Part shown: one piece after another, positions 1 through 8,231 of the stretch
Layout of the letters: every line of letters starts with the position of its first letter
Position numbering within the stretch: the first letter of the stretch is position 1
Notes under the pieces: generated by a model
Seen by the model: the letters and a program-made list of their open reading frames with translations, nothing else
The model's database searches: none
Told to the model about the DNA's origin: nothing
Assembly (NCBI GenBank): GCA_018266845.1
Contig: JAFDZO010000012.1
Span: 1-64,000, forward strand
Length of the DNA stretch: 64,000 bases
Direction of reading: 5' to 3'
From: Bacteroidota bacterium
Lineage (GTDB): Bacteria > Bacteroidota > Ignavibacteria > Tepidaquicellales > Tepidaquicellaceae
Position numbers and translations under genes: made by a program

Positions 1-55
1 AATTTATATCAAAATTTTTGAAAAATAAATCTTGAAAGAAAAGATAATGAGATGA

Positions 56-95
56 TTTCTTCCGTTACGAACTCATAAATTCGCAACGGAAGAAA
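56..95 (-). terminator. Hairpin 3' of the Omp28-like gene
   Basis: An 11-bp perfect stem (56-66 with 85-95, TTTCTTCCGTT/AACGGAAGAAA) is extended by an inner CGAA/TTCG pairing. It begins 5 bases after the stop of the minus-strand gene. The T-tract beyond the stem is poor, so it could be a 3'-end stabiliser and not a true intrinsic terminator. Confidence 0.45.
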
Positions 96-99
96 ATTT

Positions 100-867
100 T
101 TATCGCAAGCTTACTTTTTCCACTCCATAAATCGTTTTTGAAGATGTGGATTGTGTAAACACTATTATTGAAGCGTGCTTATCGTTTATATCAGAGGGTA
201 TTGTGAAATTCAAAGGAGCAAGATTTACCGTCTGCCCTGCTGCTATATTTATAGCATCACCATTAGGGGAAGTGAATAAATCCCGCATCACCTGCTCAAA
301 TACTGTTTCACCATTGGGAGCATTATATTCTAAGCCGTCTTCTGTTAATGCTACATAATAAACCAAATCGCTTACTGACGAGCCTGAATTTTGATTGATA
401 GAAATATTCAGGGTTCCCGTTCTTGCCGTCGTATCATAGGATTTCACAATAGAAACTCCCATGCTTCTTGATGCCGAAAGCTGGGCGTTGAGATTGTTTG
501 TCCAGAGATTAGCATTATAATTTCCCATGTAAGTTCCCAATAGAAATCCTTTAGGGTTAGCATTTGCAGCATTGTAATATGTCTGCCGCGCTCCATTATC
601 TACAGAGTTGTAAGCATAAAACGGGTCATTAGGATAAAGCGTTGTATGCCATCTAATAATAATCACATTAGAATTTGTTAAGTCATCCAAATACTGGTTT
701 GCCGCAACGCAAGGAATACAGCTTGTATTTGTGAACAGTTCCACGAGCACTTTATTTGTGCTTCCCGAAACAAGATTGTATGTTACAGGCGAGTCATTCG
801 ATTCGCACGAATAAAAAAATACAGACAGCGCAAGTAACACAGCGGGTAAAATAAATTTTAATTTCAT
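100..867 (-). CDS. Omp28-like lipoprotein with thioredoxin-type CxxC
   Basis: Predicted 255-aa outer-membrane or periplasmic lipoprotein. A hydrophobic leader ends in FYSC (lipid Cys near residue 21), followed by a thioredoxin-like segment with VELFTNTSCIPC (Cys50 and Cys53). This resembles the Omp28-related family of Bacteroidota, whose members usually carry E-x-FT-x-x-x-C-x-x-C. An in-frame GTG lies five codons upstream, but the ATG at 867 is preceded by GAGGAAT at good spacing, so I chose the ATG. It lies 69 bp downstream of the DUF6029-type barrel gene on the same strand and probably belongs to that unit. The biochemical role of the family is poorly defined; redox activity is inferred from the CxxC only. 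Confidence 0.7.
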   Translation of the reverse strand: MKLKFILPAVLLALSVFFYSCESNDSPVTYNLVSGSTNKVLVELFTNTSCIPCVAANQYLDDLTNSNVIIIRWHTTLYPNDPFYAYNSVDNGARQTYYNAANANPKGFLLGTYMGNYNANLWTNNLNAQLSASRSMGVSIVKSYDTTARTGTLNISINQNSGSSVSDLVYYVALTEDGLEYNAPNGETVFEQVMRDLFTSPNGDAINIAAGQTVNLAPLNFTIPSDINDKHASIIVFTQSTSSKTIYGVEKVSLR

Positions 868-903
868 TTGTGAATTCCTCACTTAAAAATTTTTATTATT
901 TAT

Positions 904-923
904 CCACGCCTTTAAAGACGTGG
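904..923 (-). terminator. Short hairpin between barrel gene and Omp28-like gene
   Basis: CCACGCC TTTAAA GACGTGG gives a 7-bp stem including one G-U pair in the minus-strand RNA, placed 14 bases past the barrel gene stop. No clear T-run follows, so partial termination or mRNA processing is as likely as full termination. Confidence 0.3.
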
Positions 924-936
924 CAATTGCTTTAAT

Positions 937-2592
937 TTAAAAACTTGTTTGTATGGCTGCTCTGAATCCTTCAAACGGATTTACATAACGGCAGATGCCG
1001 TTTGTGCATTTCAATCCGCCGCGCTCGCTTCCGTATGAAAACGTTACCTGATTTTTCTGATTGAGCTTGTAAATTATCTCGCCCAGAAACCAGCTGCTTT
1101 TCCCCGTCGGCTCTTCTTTATCATTGGTAAATTCTCCGTTAACCGTAAAGCCGAGGTTCGGGGATTTTGTTAAGTTCAACGAGACAAATTGATTCATAAA
1201 GTTTTTCTCGCCGGTTCTTATTGAATTATATTCCCATTGCTGCTCAAGGTTTATCTTCAAAGCATACCCGTTATCCATTTCATATTTTACTTCAAGCGGA
1301 ATTGTTGATGTCAAAATCTTCTCTGATGCAGAAGGATTTATTTGGTTATAAATCACGCTGCTTTGTCTCGAAAAAGCCAGCTTTGTACGTACCCTTTCGC
1401 TTGTGTAATATTCAGTTTCGACAAAATATTCCCAAAACGGATTAAACGCTTCATTGGAAATCTCCGGCAGAAAACTGTTATCTCTTGCCACTCTCTGGTA
1501 ATTTATCACTGCCGTTGTATCAACATCCCTGTATTGATAATGTTCTGAAGCAACTCCTAAATTTACTGTAAAGCTCAGTTTATCCGAGGGAACATAAACT
1601 ATCTCAAGCTGCCCTCCGACTTCATCGTTGAAATTTGTTACGTGCGGATTTCTTGAAATCAATGTCGAAGTATGCTCTTTCTGCGCCGTAGGCGGATTCT
1701 GGAACGGCAGCAGCTTTGTCGGTCTGTCCGATGCTCTGTTATCGGGACCGGTTAAATCAAATCTGTAATTTTTGTAATCAAGCGTAATTCCCAATCCCGA
1801 CTTCGCATAAGAAAGCGATGAATATATTCCGTCGCCTTGTGAAGAAAACCCTACGTAGTTCGGATTATTGTTCGGCTCGGAAATTATATTTTTATGAGCA
1901 TACGATGTATAGAACGTAAAATCCTTAAAGCTAAAACCAAGATAAACTTCCGGTAGTTCCGCCTTTATGTTAGTTGTATCTGCCGAGTTCGGAATTTTTC
2001 CTTTTGCAAAAACGTAATTCGTACCCAACGTAAAATTTTTCCATGGGGAAATTTCAACATTTGCATCTCTTACCTTGTATGTTTCAATTCTCGTGGGATT
2101 AAGGTAATCGCTGTATTCCATATCTCCGCCTAAGAACTGCGCCTTCAATTTAAACGGATTTTTTTGTCCGAAAGTTTTTTTGTAAGATACCCTCACTCCG
2201 TCTATTCCTGTATCATAGCCAAGCGTTCTGTCTTCAAAAACATTCAGCGTCATACCACGCGATATAATATCCCAGTAATCGCCGGCGCGAAGGGAAACCC
2301 CAATATCATTATTATTATATTCCGCAAAACGTTTTCTTATACCTTTGAAATTTCTTCCGTATTCTATCGGTTCGCTTATTTCATAGCGGAAACCGAGAAT
2401 CACGTTATTAATGTTTATTCTTCCATCGGTAAGATTTTCAAAATATTCCTTAGCCTTTTTATTCGTGCCTGTGTATTCGTATCCGTTGCCGTATCTTAGC
2501 AGATTATTAAGCGATGCGTCAACATTAAGCTTTACCTGAGCAAATGATGCCGAGCATGCAAAGAAAAAAATCAGAAATAAAATTTTCTTCAT
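937..2592 (-). CDS. Secreted beta-barrel protein, DUF6029-like
   Basis: 551-aa protein with a clear signal peptide (MKKILFLIFFFACSASFAQ). The rest is almost entirely alternating amphipathic strands rich in Tyr, Phe and Asn, ending in an aromatic residue (IQTSF), as outer-membrane barrels do. Length and composition fit the DUF6029 family, which often sits beside Omp28-like lipoproteins and TlpA-type thioredoxins, as here. Function is unknown. The upstream TlpA gene has its own terminator, so this gene probably has its own promoter in 2593-2770. No T9SS sorting domain is present, as expected for a protein inserted in the outer membrane. The DUF6029 name is from memory of the family and is less certain than the barrel prediction. 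Confidence 0.65.
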   Translation of the reverse strand: MKKILFLIFFFACSASFAQVKLNVDASLNNLLRYGNGYEYTGTNKKAKEYFENLTDGRININNVILGFRYEISEPIEYGRNFKGIRKRFAEYNNNDIGVSLRAGDYWDIISRGMTLNVFEDRTLGYDTGIDGVRVSYKKTFGQKNPFKLKAQFLGGDMEYSDYLNPTRIETYKVRDANVEISPWKNFTLGTNYVFAKGKIPNSADTTNIKAELPEVYLGFSFKDFTFYTSYAHKNIISEPNNNPNYVGFSSQGDGIYSSLSYAKSGLGITLDYKNYRFDLTGPDNRASDRPTKLLPFQNPPTAQKEHTSTLISRNPHVTNFNDEVGGQLEIVYVPSDKLSFTVNLGVASEHYQYRDVDTTAVINYQRVARDNSFLPEISNEAFNPFWEYFVETEYYTSERVRTKLAFSRQSSVIYNQINPSASEKILTSTIPLEVKYEMDNGYALKINLEQQWEYNSIRTGEKNFMNQFVSLNLTKSPNLGFTVNGEFTNDKEEPTGKSSWFLGEIIYKLNQKNQVTFSYGSERGGLKCTNGICRYVNPFEGFRAAIQTSF

Positions 2593-2768
2593 TCCGAAAA
2601 TTGTTTTGATTAAAATTTTTTCGCTTCCTAAACAGGGGCTTAGAAAGCAGATAAAGTCTTAAATACTTATCCCCGCCCCAAACCCCTGCTTGGGACGAAT
2701 AGATTATTGCAGATGAAAATTTTCTATTGTACTGTATGCCAGTCTTTTGAATGGAACTTTTGTGCAAC

Positions 2769-2793
2769 AAAAAAGGCGGAGCAAGTCCGCCTT
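2769..2793 (-). terminator. Intrinsic terminator of the TlpA gene
   Basis: Perfect 8-bp stem AAGGCGGA/TCCGCCTT (2773-2780 with 2786-2793), loop of 5, followed on the minus strand by a run of T (A-run at 2769-2774 on plus). It starts a few bases after the TlpA stop codon. Confidence 0.85.
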
Positions 2794-2799
2794 AAAAAT

Positions 2800-3288
2800 T
2801 TACTTACCAAGAAGCTCTTTTATTTCTGCTTCTATTTTTTTCTCATCACCTGATAAATATCCTTTGTGCACAGCAACGACATTTTTATTTTTATCTATTA
2901 AAATAGAGTAAGGTATATCGTCTCTTCCGCTGTAACCCTCGTAGATTTTTTTATCGGTATCGAATGCAACCGGAAATGTATAATTGTGCGATTCGATAAA
3001 AGGTTTTACTTTTGATAAAGATTTTTGGTTATCCTGATTGAGAGCAATATAAGTAAAGCCCTGAGCTTTGTACTTATCATAAATTTTCTGCATCTCTTTC
3101 ATCTCCTCTTTGCAGGGAGAGCACCATGTTGCCCAAAAGCCGATGAGCACGGGACCTTTTTGAAGGAGGCTTGTGAGAGAGACTTCATTTCCTTCGAGGT
3201 CAGTCGCTGTGAATTCATAATACGTCTGCGCCTTAACACTAGCGCAAAACAGCATTATTAAAAAAATTCCCGCTTGTAACTTTTTCAA
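2800..3288 (-). CDS. TlpA-family thiol:disulfide oxidoreductase
   Basis: 162-aa exported thioredoxin-like protein. Signal peptide (residues 1-20) is followed by an AhpC/TSA-type fold with the redox motif FWATWCSPCK (Cys56, Cys59) and a later cis-Pro segment (DDIPYS). Such proteins reduce or isomerise disulfides in the periplasm, often for cytochrome c maturation or for envelope proteins; the substrate cannot be told here. The start codon is TTG (minus strand, 3286-3288), the first start after an in-frame stop and at the right place for the signal peptide. It lies 46 bp downstream of nuoH on the same strand and may be co-transcribed with it; a strong terminator follows. Confidence 0.85.
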   Translation of the reverse strand: MKKLQAGIFLIMLFCASVKAQTYYEFTATDLEGNEVSLTSLLQKGPVLIGFWATWCSPCKEEMKEMQKIYDKYKAQGFTYIALNQDNQKSLSKVKPFIESHNYTFPVAFDTDKKIYEGYSGRDDIPYSILIDKNKNVVAVHKGYLSGDEKKIEAEIKELLGK

Positions 3289-3334
3289 TTTTTTTTAATA
3301 ATTATTATAATGCTTTCTAACTTCTTTTTTGCAA

Positions 3335-4369
3335 TTAATGTTTCATCAAAAGCAGAACCAATCCTGTAACAACTAAGTTTACTATTCCAAGCGGAATAAA
3401 AACTTTCCATCCTAAATTCATAAGCTGGTCGTATCTGAACCTCGGAATTGTCCATCTTATCCATACAAAGAAAAATACCCAGAAGAATGTTTTTGCGCAG
3501 AAAGCAAGCACCTGAAGAATACTTATTAATGTAGGTGAAAGCCCCATCGAGTGAACAAACGGAAACTGCCATCCGCCGCAATAAAGTGTGGTAATAACTG
3601 CCGACATAACTATAACGTTTGCATACTCGGCAAGGAAGAACAATGCAAACTTCATGCTTGAATACTCCGTATGATAACCTGCGACAAGCTCCTGCTCTGC
3701 CTCTGCAAAGTCAAAAGGATGCCTGTTGGTTTCGGCAAGAGCTGCCGTTATAAAAATAATAAATCCTACCGGCTGAAGAATTACGTTCCAGTGCCATCCT
3801 GCCTGATTTTTTACAATCGTATCAAGCTCGAGCGAGCCGTTCATTAAAACAATCGCAAGGACTGCAAGTCCCATTGCAAGCTCATAGCTAATCATCTGCG
3901 CAGAAGAACGCAGTCCGCCGAGCAGCGAGTATTTATTGTTCGATGACCATCCGCTTAGCGTTACGCCGTAAACCCCCAGTGAACTGAGAGCAAGGAAGTA
4001 AAGAACGCCGACATTTACATCTGCTATCTGAAGCTGGATGTCTCTTCCTGCAATGTTAATTGTATTGCCGAAAGGCACAACTGCAATGGTGGAAAGAGCA
4101 ACAAGAATTGAGATAATCGGAGCAAGCGAGTGAACGAAACGGTTTGCATTAACGGGAACAATATCCTCTTTCATCAGAAGCTTTACAACATCAACAAGCG
4201 GCTGAAGAAGTCCGAACGGACCTACTCTGTTAGGACCGATTCTATCCTGCATAAAGGCAGAAACTTTTCTTTCAAGGTAAACTGTGTATGCAACGCAGGT
4301 AAGAAGAACTCCGTGCACTACTGCAATCTTTGCAAGCGTAATCAGAAGATTAATTAACCATTCAGGCAT
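3335..4369 (-). CDS. nuoH: NADH-quinone oxidoreductase subunit H
   Basis: 344-aa integral membrane protein with about eight transmembrane helices, normal length for NuoH/Nqo8. Diagnostic segments are the N-terminal VYLERKVSAFMQDRIGPNRVG, the charged loop PFDFAEAEQELVAGYHTEYS that contributes to the quinone site and the E-channel, and a C-terminal FVWIRWTIPRFRYDQLM. The subunit links the peripheral arm to the proton-pumping arm of complex I in the cytoplasmic membrane. No other nuo gene is present in the window: upstream is a 0.65-kb repeat-filled gap and downstream is a TlpA protein. The remaining subunits must be encoded elsewhere, so this is a split complex I locus. Confidence 0.95.
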   Translation of the reverse strand: MPEWLINLLITLAKIAVVHGVLLTCVAYTVYLERKVSAFMQDRIGPNRVGPFGLLQPLVDVVKLLMKEDIVPVNANRFVHSLAPIISILVALSTIAVVPFGNTINIAGRDIQLQIADVNVGVLYFLALSSLGVYGVTLSGWSSNNKYSLLGGLRSSAQMISYELAMGLAVLAIVLMNGSLELDTIVKNQAGWHWNVILQPVGFIIFITAALAETNRHPFDFAEAEQELVAGYHTEYSSMKFALFFLAEYANVIVMSAVITTLYCGGWQFPFVHSMGLSPTLISILQVLAFCAKTFFWVFFFVWIRWTIPRFRYDQLMNLGWKVFIPLGIVNLVVTGLVLLLMKH

Positions 4370-4491
4370 ATAATAGAATGAAATTTATTTAATATGGGGA
4401 ATACAAAGATTATAGAAAAAAAGGAAAGAATAAATGAAAAAATACCTGTTAATTTTGCAAAATAGAGGGAGAGAAATAATTGAATACACTT

Positions 4492-4519
4492 CTCGTTCCT
4501 ACGCTCCCGCGTGGGAACG
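4492..4519. repeat. REP-like palindrome, copy A
   Basis: CTCGTTCCTACGCTCC followed by CGCGTGGGAACGAA forms an imperfect hairpin (GTTCCtACGC / GCGTGGGAAC). It is the same family as 4651-4678, 4764-4791 and 28988-29014. Palindromes of this GTTCCCACGCTCC-GCGTGGGAAC type are widespread intergenic repeats in many bacterial phyla (background knowledge). Confidence 0.7.
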
Positions 4520-4524
4520 AACTT

Positions 4525-4550
4525 GGTTACAACGCCGGAGCGTTGTAACC
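4525..4550. repeat. GGTTACAACGC palindrome
   Basis: Perfect 11-bp inverted repeat GGTTACAACGC/GCGTTGTAACC around a CGGA loop, five bases after copy A. It is probably a related repeat class; followed by AGAAAAAATA with no T-run, so not an obvious terminator. Confidence 0.7.
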
Positions 4551-4650
4551 AGAAAAAATAGAGGAAAGGATTTAACCACAGAGAAAACACACGGGGAACA
4601 CAAAAGATAAAACGAATATACTATCGTTAAAATTCGCTACGAAGTTTCTA

Positions 4651-4678
4651 CTCGTTCCTACGCTCCAGCGCGGGAACG
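4651..4678. repeat. REP-like palindrome, copy B
   Basis: CTCGTTCCTACGCTCCAGCG then CGGGAACG: the same family and orientation as copy A, with substitutions in the right arm. Confidence 0.7.
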
Positions 4679-4763
4679 GAAAACAGCGGAGAAAAATAAA
4701 TCACAAAATCTTATCAAGCACGCTAATTACTTCTTAGCATATTCACTAATTAATTTTTTTCTA

Positions 4764-4791
4764 CTCGTTCCCACTCTCCAGCGTGGGAACG
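4764..4791. repeat. REP-like palindrome, copy C
   Basis: CTCGTTCCCACTCTCCAGCG then TGGGAACG: the same family and orientation as copies A and B. The three copies are spaced 159 and 113 bp apart, start to start. Confidence 0.7.
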
Positions 4792-4943
4792 GAACCATAA
4801 ATAAAACGCTCCCTTACTAAAAAGGTGAAAACCGAAAGTTCCAAATTACTAAAGAATCTGCTTCTTCTTATTTTTTAAAAGTAAAAAATTTATACAAAAA
4901 TATAATTTATAAATTTAATATAGTTTCGATAATATAAAAGGTG

Positions 4944-4970
4944 TTGACATAGTTATCCCAATTTTATACT
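4944..4970 (+). promoter_or_regulatory. Possible promoter of the copper oxidase gene
   Basis: TTGACA (4944-4949) and TATACT (4965-4970) are separated by 15 bp, slightly short for a sigma-70 spacer. They lie 47 bp upstream of the coding start. In such AT-rich DNA a chance match is possible. Confidence 0.35.
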
Positions 4971-5016
4971 TTAAATAACTTAATAATTATATATTTTTTT
5001 TGCTTAATTTTTTAAC

Positions 5017-6642
5017 TTGAATTCAACCCAAATGGAAAAAGGAAAATGGGAAACCTATCTTAACCTCAACGGCTGTCCACTTGATAGTGAGCAGGAAGCT
5101 GTTCATTCATGTGTTATATATGATTCAGATAAAGACACATGGAAAGTTCTATTTTTTGATGCCTATAATTTAGAACAAACGGATGGAGAACAATCGTATA
5201 TAAAAACAAGGATTCTGATTATGGCCGGAGGAGCTGATATTGACCAGATAACAGAACAAATTGTTCCGTTTTGGCCTCCGCCCGATAATGCTGATGAACC
5301 CAGAATGTTTTGCTCAGGACATGTTTTTCTAGATGATGGAAAGTTAATTGTTGCAGGCGGACATAGGGAGCCGGTTGTCAATAACCACTGGGCACGCGGT
5401 TTAAAATACACGTATATATTTGACCCAATAACTGAAACATGGGATTATGCAAAAAATCCAATTAGTGGTTTAGCTCAACCTATGCATGAAGGAAGATGGT
5501 ATCCTACTCTTACAAAATTAGAAGACAACAGGGTAGCAGTAGTTGGGGGCTTTAAATATAACTATGATAGAAATGGTAATGTTGTTTATAACGATACTGT
5601 TGAAGTATATACTCCTTTAGATGGATGGACACAATTACCGCCTGCAGCAAATACCCCTTCTGATTTTATACAGAACAAGGTTCTATATCCTGGAGCTCAT
5701 GTGATCCCTTATGATAACATTTATGCTAATGTAAAAGCGGGACATTTATTATATACTTTTCCCTTAAGACAGACATGGCGTTTAAACCCCAATGTAAACC
5801 CCGGAAACGATTATTGGCAGCCAATAGCTATGTCAAGACATACGAGAGGAAATGGTTCATCTGTAATTTTGCCGCTTAAACCCAATGGTGAAATGAAATT
5901 TGTAATATTTGGTGGTGCAACCGGAGATATGGAAATGCCTGAGACCGATATTGAGTTGCTTGATTTATCTTTTCCCACGGTTTCTGACTCGAATCCCCCC
6001 GCTTGGCAATTACACGGTTCAATGAATATTCCCCGCCGAAATGCAAACTGTGTGATCTTGCCCGACGGAAAAATATTTATTACGGGGGGAAACCAAATGC
6101 ATTTACGGGAAAACGGAGTTACTGTGGCAGAAATGTACAACCCTGAAACGGGTGAATGTGAGATAATGCCTTCGACAACATTTACAAGAATGTATCATTC
6201 AACAGCAATATTACTTCCGGACGCAACTGTGATGGCTTCTGGAGGTGAGTATATTTGCAGTGGTGGAATAGGAGCTGGTAATAATAATTTTGAGATTTAC
6301 ACCCCTGAGTATTTAATGCAGGGTGGCACAAGACCGATAATACTTTCTACAGGAGAAAGGGAAGTGTCCTATACAAATACATTATATATAGACATAAATA
6401 CATCTATAAATGAAGTAATTCTAATTAGTCCGGGAGTACCGACTCATGGCTTTGATCAGCATCAACGCGCTGTTTACGCAGATTTTGAAACTCTTCCACC
6501 AAATGGCACACATCCTTATCTAGTTACCATGCCCTTAAATAAATTTATTGCTCCAACAGGGTGGTATATGCTCTTTGTCATAAAAATTATCAACGGCGTT
6601 AAAGTACCTTCAATAGCAAAATTTATCAGGTTGATTGAGTAA
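5017..6642 (+). CDS. Galactose/glyoxal-oxidase-like copper radical oxidase
   Basis: 541-aa protein matching the galactose-oxidase/GlxA architecture: a seven-bladed kelch-type propeller followed by the DUF1929 early-set domain (from about residue 437). All active-site positions can be identified: Cys99 (in MFCSGHVFLDDGK) and Tyr162 (GRWYPT) for the thioether cofactor, the axial pair Tyr393-His394 (RMYHSTAILLPD), and His477 (VPTHGFDQH) in the C-terminal domain. Such enzymes oxidise primary alcohols or aldehydes with O2, giving H2O2. The start is TTG 5017 or ATG 5032; an in-frame TAA lies at 5005-5007. No signal peptide or T9SS tail is visible, which is unusual for this normally exported family. 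The next gene begins 23 bp downstream and is exported, so the two are likely one operon. Substrate unknown. Confidence 0.85.
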   Translation: MNSTQMEKGKWETYLNLNGCPLDSEQEAVHSCVIYDSDKDTWKVLFFDAYNLEQTDGEQSYIKTRILIMAGGADIDQITEQIVPFWPPPDNADEPRMFCSGHVFLDDGKLIVAGGHREPVVNNHWARGLKYTYIFDPITETWDYAKNPISGLAQPMHEGRWYPTLTKLEDNRVAVVGGFKYNYDRNGNVVYNDTVEVYTPLDGWTQLPPAANTPSDFIQNKVLYPGAHVIPYDNIYANVKAGHLLYTFPLRQTWRLNPNVNPGNDYWQPIAMSRHTRGNGSSVILPLKPNGEMKFVIFGGATGDMEMPETDIELLDLSFPTVSDSNPPAWQLHGSMNIPRRNANCVILPDGKIFITGGNQMHLRENGVTVAEMYNPETGECEIMPSTTFTRMYHSTAILLPDATVMASGGEYICSGGIGAGNNNFEIYTPEYLMQGGTRPIILSTGEREVSYTNTLYIDINTSINEVILISPGVPTHGFDQHQRAVYADFETLPPNGTHPYLVTMPLNKFIAPTGWYMLFVIKIINGVKVPSIAKFIRLIE

Positions 6643-6665
6643 CCTATTTATTATATCATTACATT

Positions 6666-8231
6666 ATGAAATTATTATTGATAATACTATTTTCATTTAG
6701 TACGCTCTTTTTATTCTCACAGCCTGCTTTGCAGTGGGCTTATGAATATCGTCCGAGCACAGGTACCAACTATGCCAATTCTGTGTTTGTTGATGATTCA
6801 GGTTACGTTTATTCAACCGGAGTTATCCAATTAACTAGATATAAATGTATTACGGTTAAACAAAAACCTAATGGAGATACTATATGGAGAAGAATTGACG
6901 AAATTCCAAATGCAGATCAAGGTGGCGCAGATGTATTAGTTGATAGCGCCGGAAATGTTTTTGTTTGTGGTAATCCGTTGTTAAGAAAATATGATAGAAA
7001 TGGAAATTTATTATTGAAAAAATTTGATACGTTAAACACGCTACCATTGGGCGCTGAAAAAATATTAAAGGATTCCAAAAATAAACTGATAATAGGAACC
7101 GAGGGCGCATACTATGGTTTACATGCTTCTGCTATTGTGATATGTAAAATTAATCCAGATGATGGAAGTATTATATGGAGAAGATTGTTTAATACTGAAA
7201 CTTCTGGTTACGCTTTAAATGATATTAAAATTGATAAAAATGATAACATTATTATAGCAGGTGAATATGGCAGTACAACACCTCCAAACTATGCTGATAT
7301 TATCATAGCAAAGTGCAGTTCCTCGGGAGATTCCCTTTGGGCATGGAAATATAATGGACCAGGTCCTTCAGGCTCTACTTCCGACTTTGCGCTTAAGACG
7401 GCTATTGATGATACAGGTAATGTTTACGCTGCCTGCTGGAGCACTAACGAGCTTGGTGGAGGTGATTTTTTTACTGTAAAGTTAACTCCTTTTGGAGATA
7501 CAGTATGGACAAGAAGATTTAATATAAACAACGGCGGCTCAGGCGCTACCGATATAGGCGTAGATAATGCAGGTAATGTTTATGTAACGGGCTTAACTTC
7601 AATATCAAATTTTACAACAATAAAATATAAAAATGACGGAACTTTTCAGTGGTTTCGTACTTTGCAGGGAGTTGCTTTCCCTTATTATCCTATGCAGACT
7701 TTAGATACTGTGGGAAATATTTATGTCGGATGTGAGAAATACCGCGGCTCATCCACAGATATACTTATATGTAAATATAACCCGAATGGAGAACAGGTAT
7801 GGACTGCAGTTTATCCGGGAACGGGGAATTCCCTAAGCGCACATGCCGAGAAAATCCTAGTGGATAAAAACAATTTTGTTTATGTCTGCGGAGTGAAAAG
7901 CTATTCATATCTGGTATTAAAATACTCTCAAACAGTTAACATACAAAACATTTCCGAAATTATTCCTGAAAGCTATTCTCTTTATCAAAACTATCCGAAC
8001 CCCTTTAACCCGAATACAAAAATCAGGTTTTCAATAAAAACACCCGGTATGGTCGAATTGATTATAACTGACGTAAATGGAAGAGAGATTGAACGAAACA
8101 GCAATTTTTTAAACGGAGGTACCTACGAAAAAACCTGGGAAGCCGGGTATTATCCCTCTGGAATTTATTTCTACAGCCTTTATGTAAATAGCAAAAAAAT
8201 TGATTCCAAAAAAATGGTACTATTGAAATAG
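6666..8231 (+). CDS. T9SS-secreted SBBP-type beta-propeller protein
   Basis: 521-aa secreted protein: signal peptide (MKLLLIILFSFSTLFLFS), then repeated strands of the form DDTGNVYAACWSTN and DNAGNVYVTGLTS typical of SBBP/bacterial propeller repeats. The end (about residue 433 onward) is a T9SS type A sorting domain with LYQNYPNPFNPNTKIRFSI and the terminal KKMVLLK. It should be exported through the outer membrane and anchored or released by the T9SS. It lies 23 bp after the copper radical oxidase gene, which suggests co-expression. The role is unknown; such propellers are binding or scaffold modules. Confidence 0.85.
   Translation: MKLLLIILFSFSTLFLFSQPALQWAYEYRPSTGTNYANSVFVDDSGYVYSTGVIQLTRYKCITVKQKPNGDTIWRRIDEIPNADQGGADVLVDSAGNVFVCGNPLLRKYDRNGNLLLKKFDTLNTLPLGAEKILKDSKNKLIIGTEGAYYGLHASAIVICKINPDDGSIIWRRLFNTETSGYALNDIKIDKNDNIIIAGEYGSTTPPNYADIIIAKCSSSGDSLWAWKYNGPGPSGSTSDFALKTAIDDTGNVYAACWSTNELGGGDFFTVKLTPFGDTVWTRRFNINNGGSGATDIGVDNAGNVYVTGLTSISNFTTIKYKNDGTFQWFRTLQGVAFPYYPMQTLDTVGNIYVGCEKYRGSSTDILICKYNPNGEQVWTAVYPGTGNSLSAHAEKILVDKNNFVYVCGVKSYSYLVLKYSQTVNIQNISEIIPESYSLYQNYPNPFNPNTKIRFSIKTPGMVELIITDVNGREIERNSNFLNGGTYEKTWEAGYYPSGIYFYSLYVNSKKIDSKKMVLLK

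Larger units (their letters stand above)
4370..5016. other. Non-coding segment rich in palindromic repeats
   Basis: About 650 bp between divergent nuoH and the copper oxidase gene. It holds three copies of a GTTCC-TACGCTCC-GCG-GGAAC type palindrome, one GGTTACAACGC palindrome, and a possible promoter near 4944-4970. The single open frame that crosses it reads through the palindromes and has no protein-like composition, so I do not call a gene. Confidence 0.7.

Noticed and set aside
2525-2770. 81-aa minus-strand ORF between the TlpA and barrel genes
   Set aside because: It overlaps the barrel gene start in another frame and has no family features or ribosome binding site.
4354-4590. 78-aa minus-strand ORF in the repeat cluster
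   Set aside because: It reads through two palindromic repeats and has no protein-like composition.
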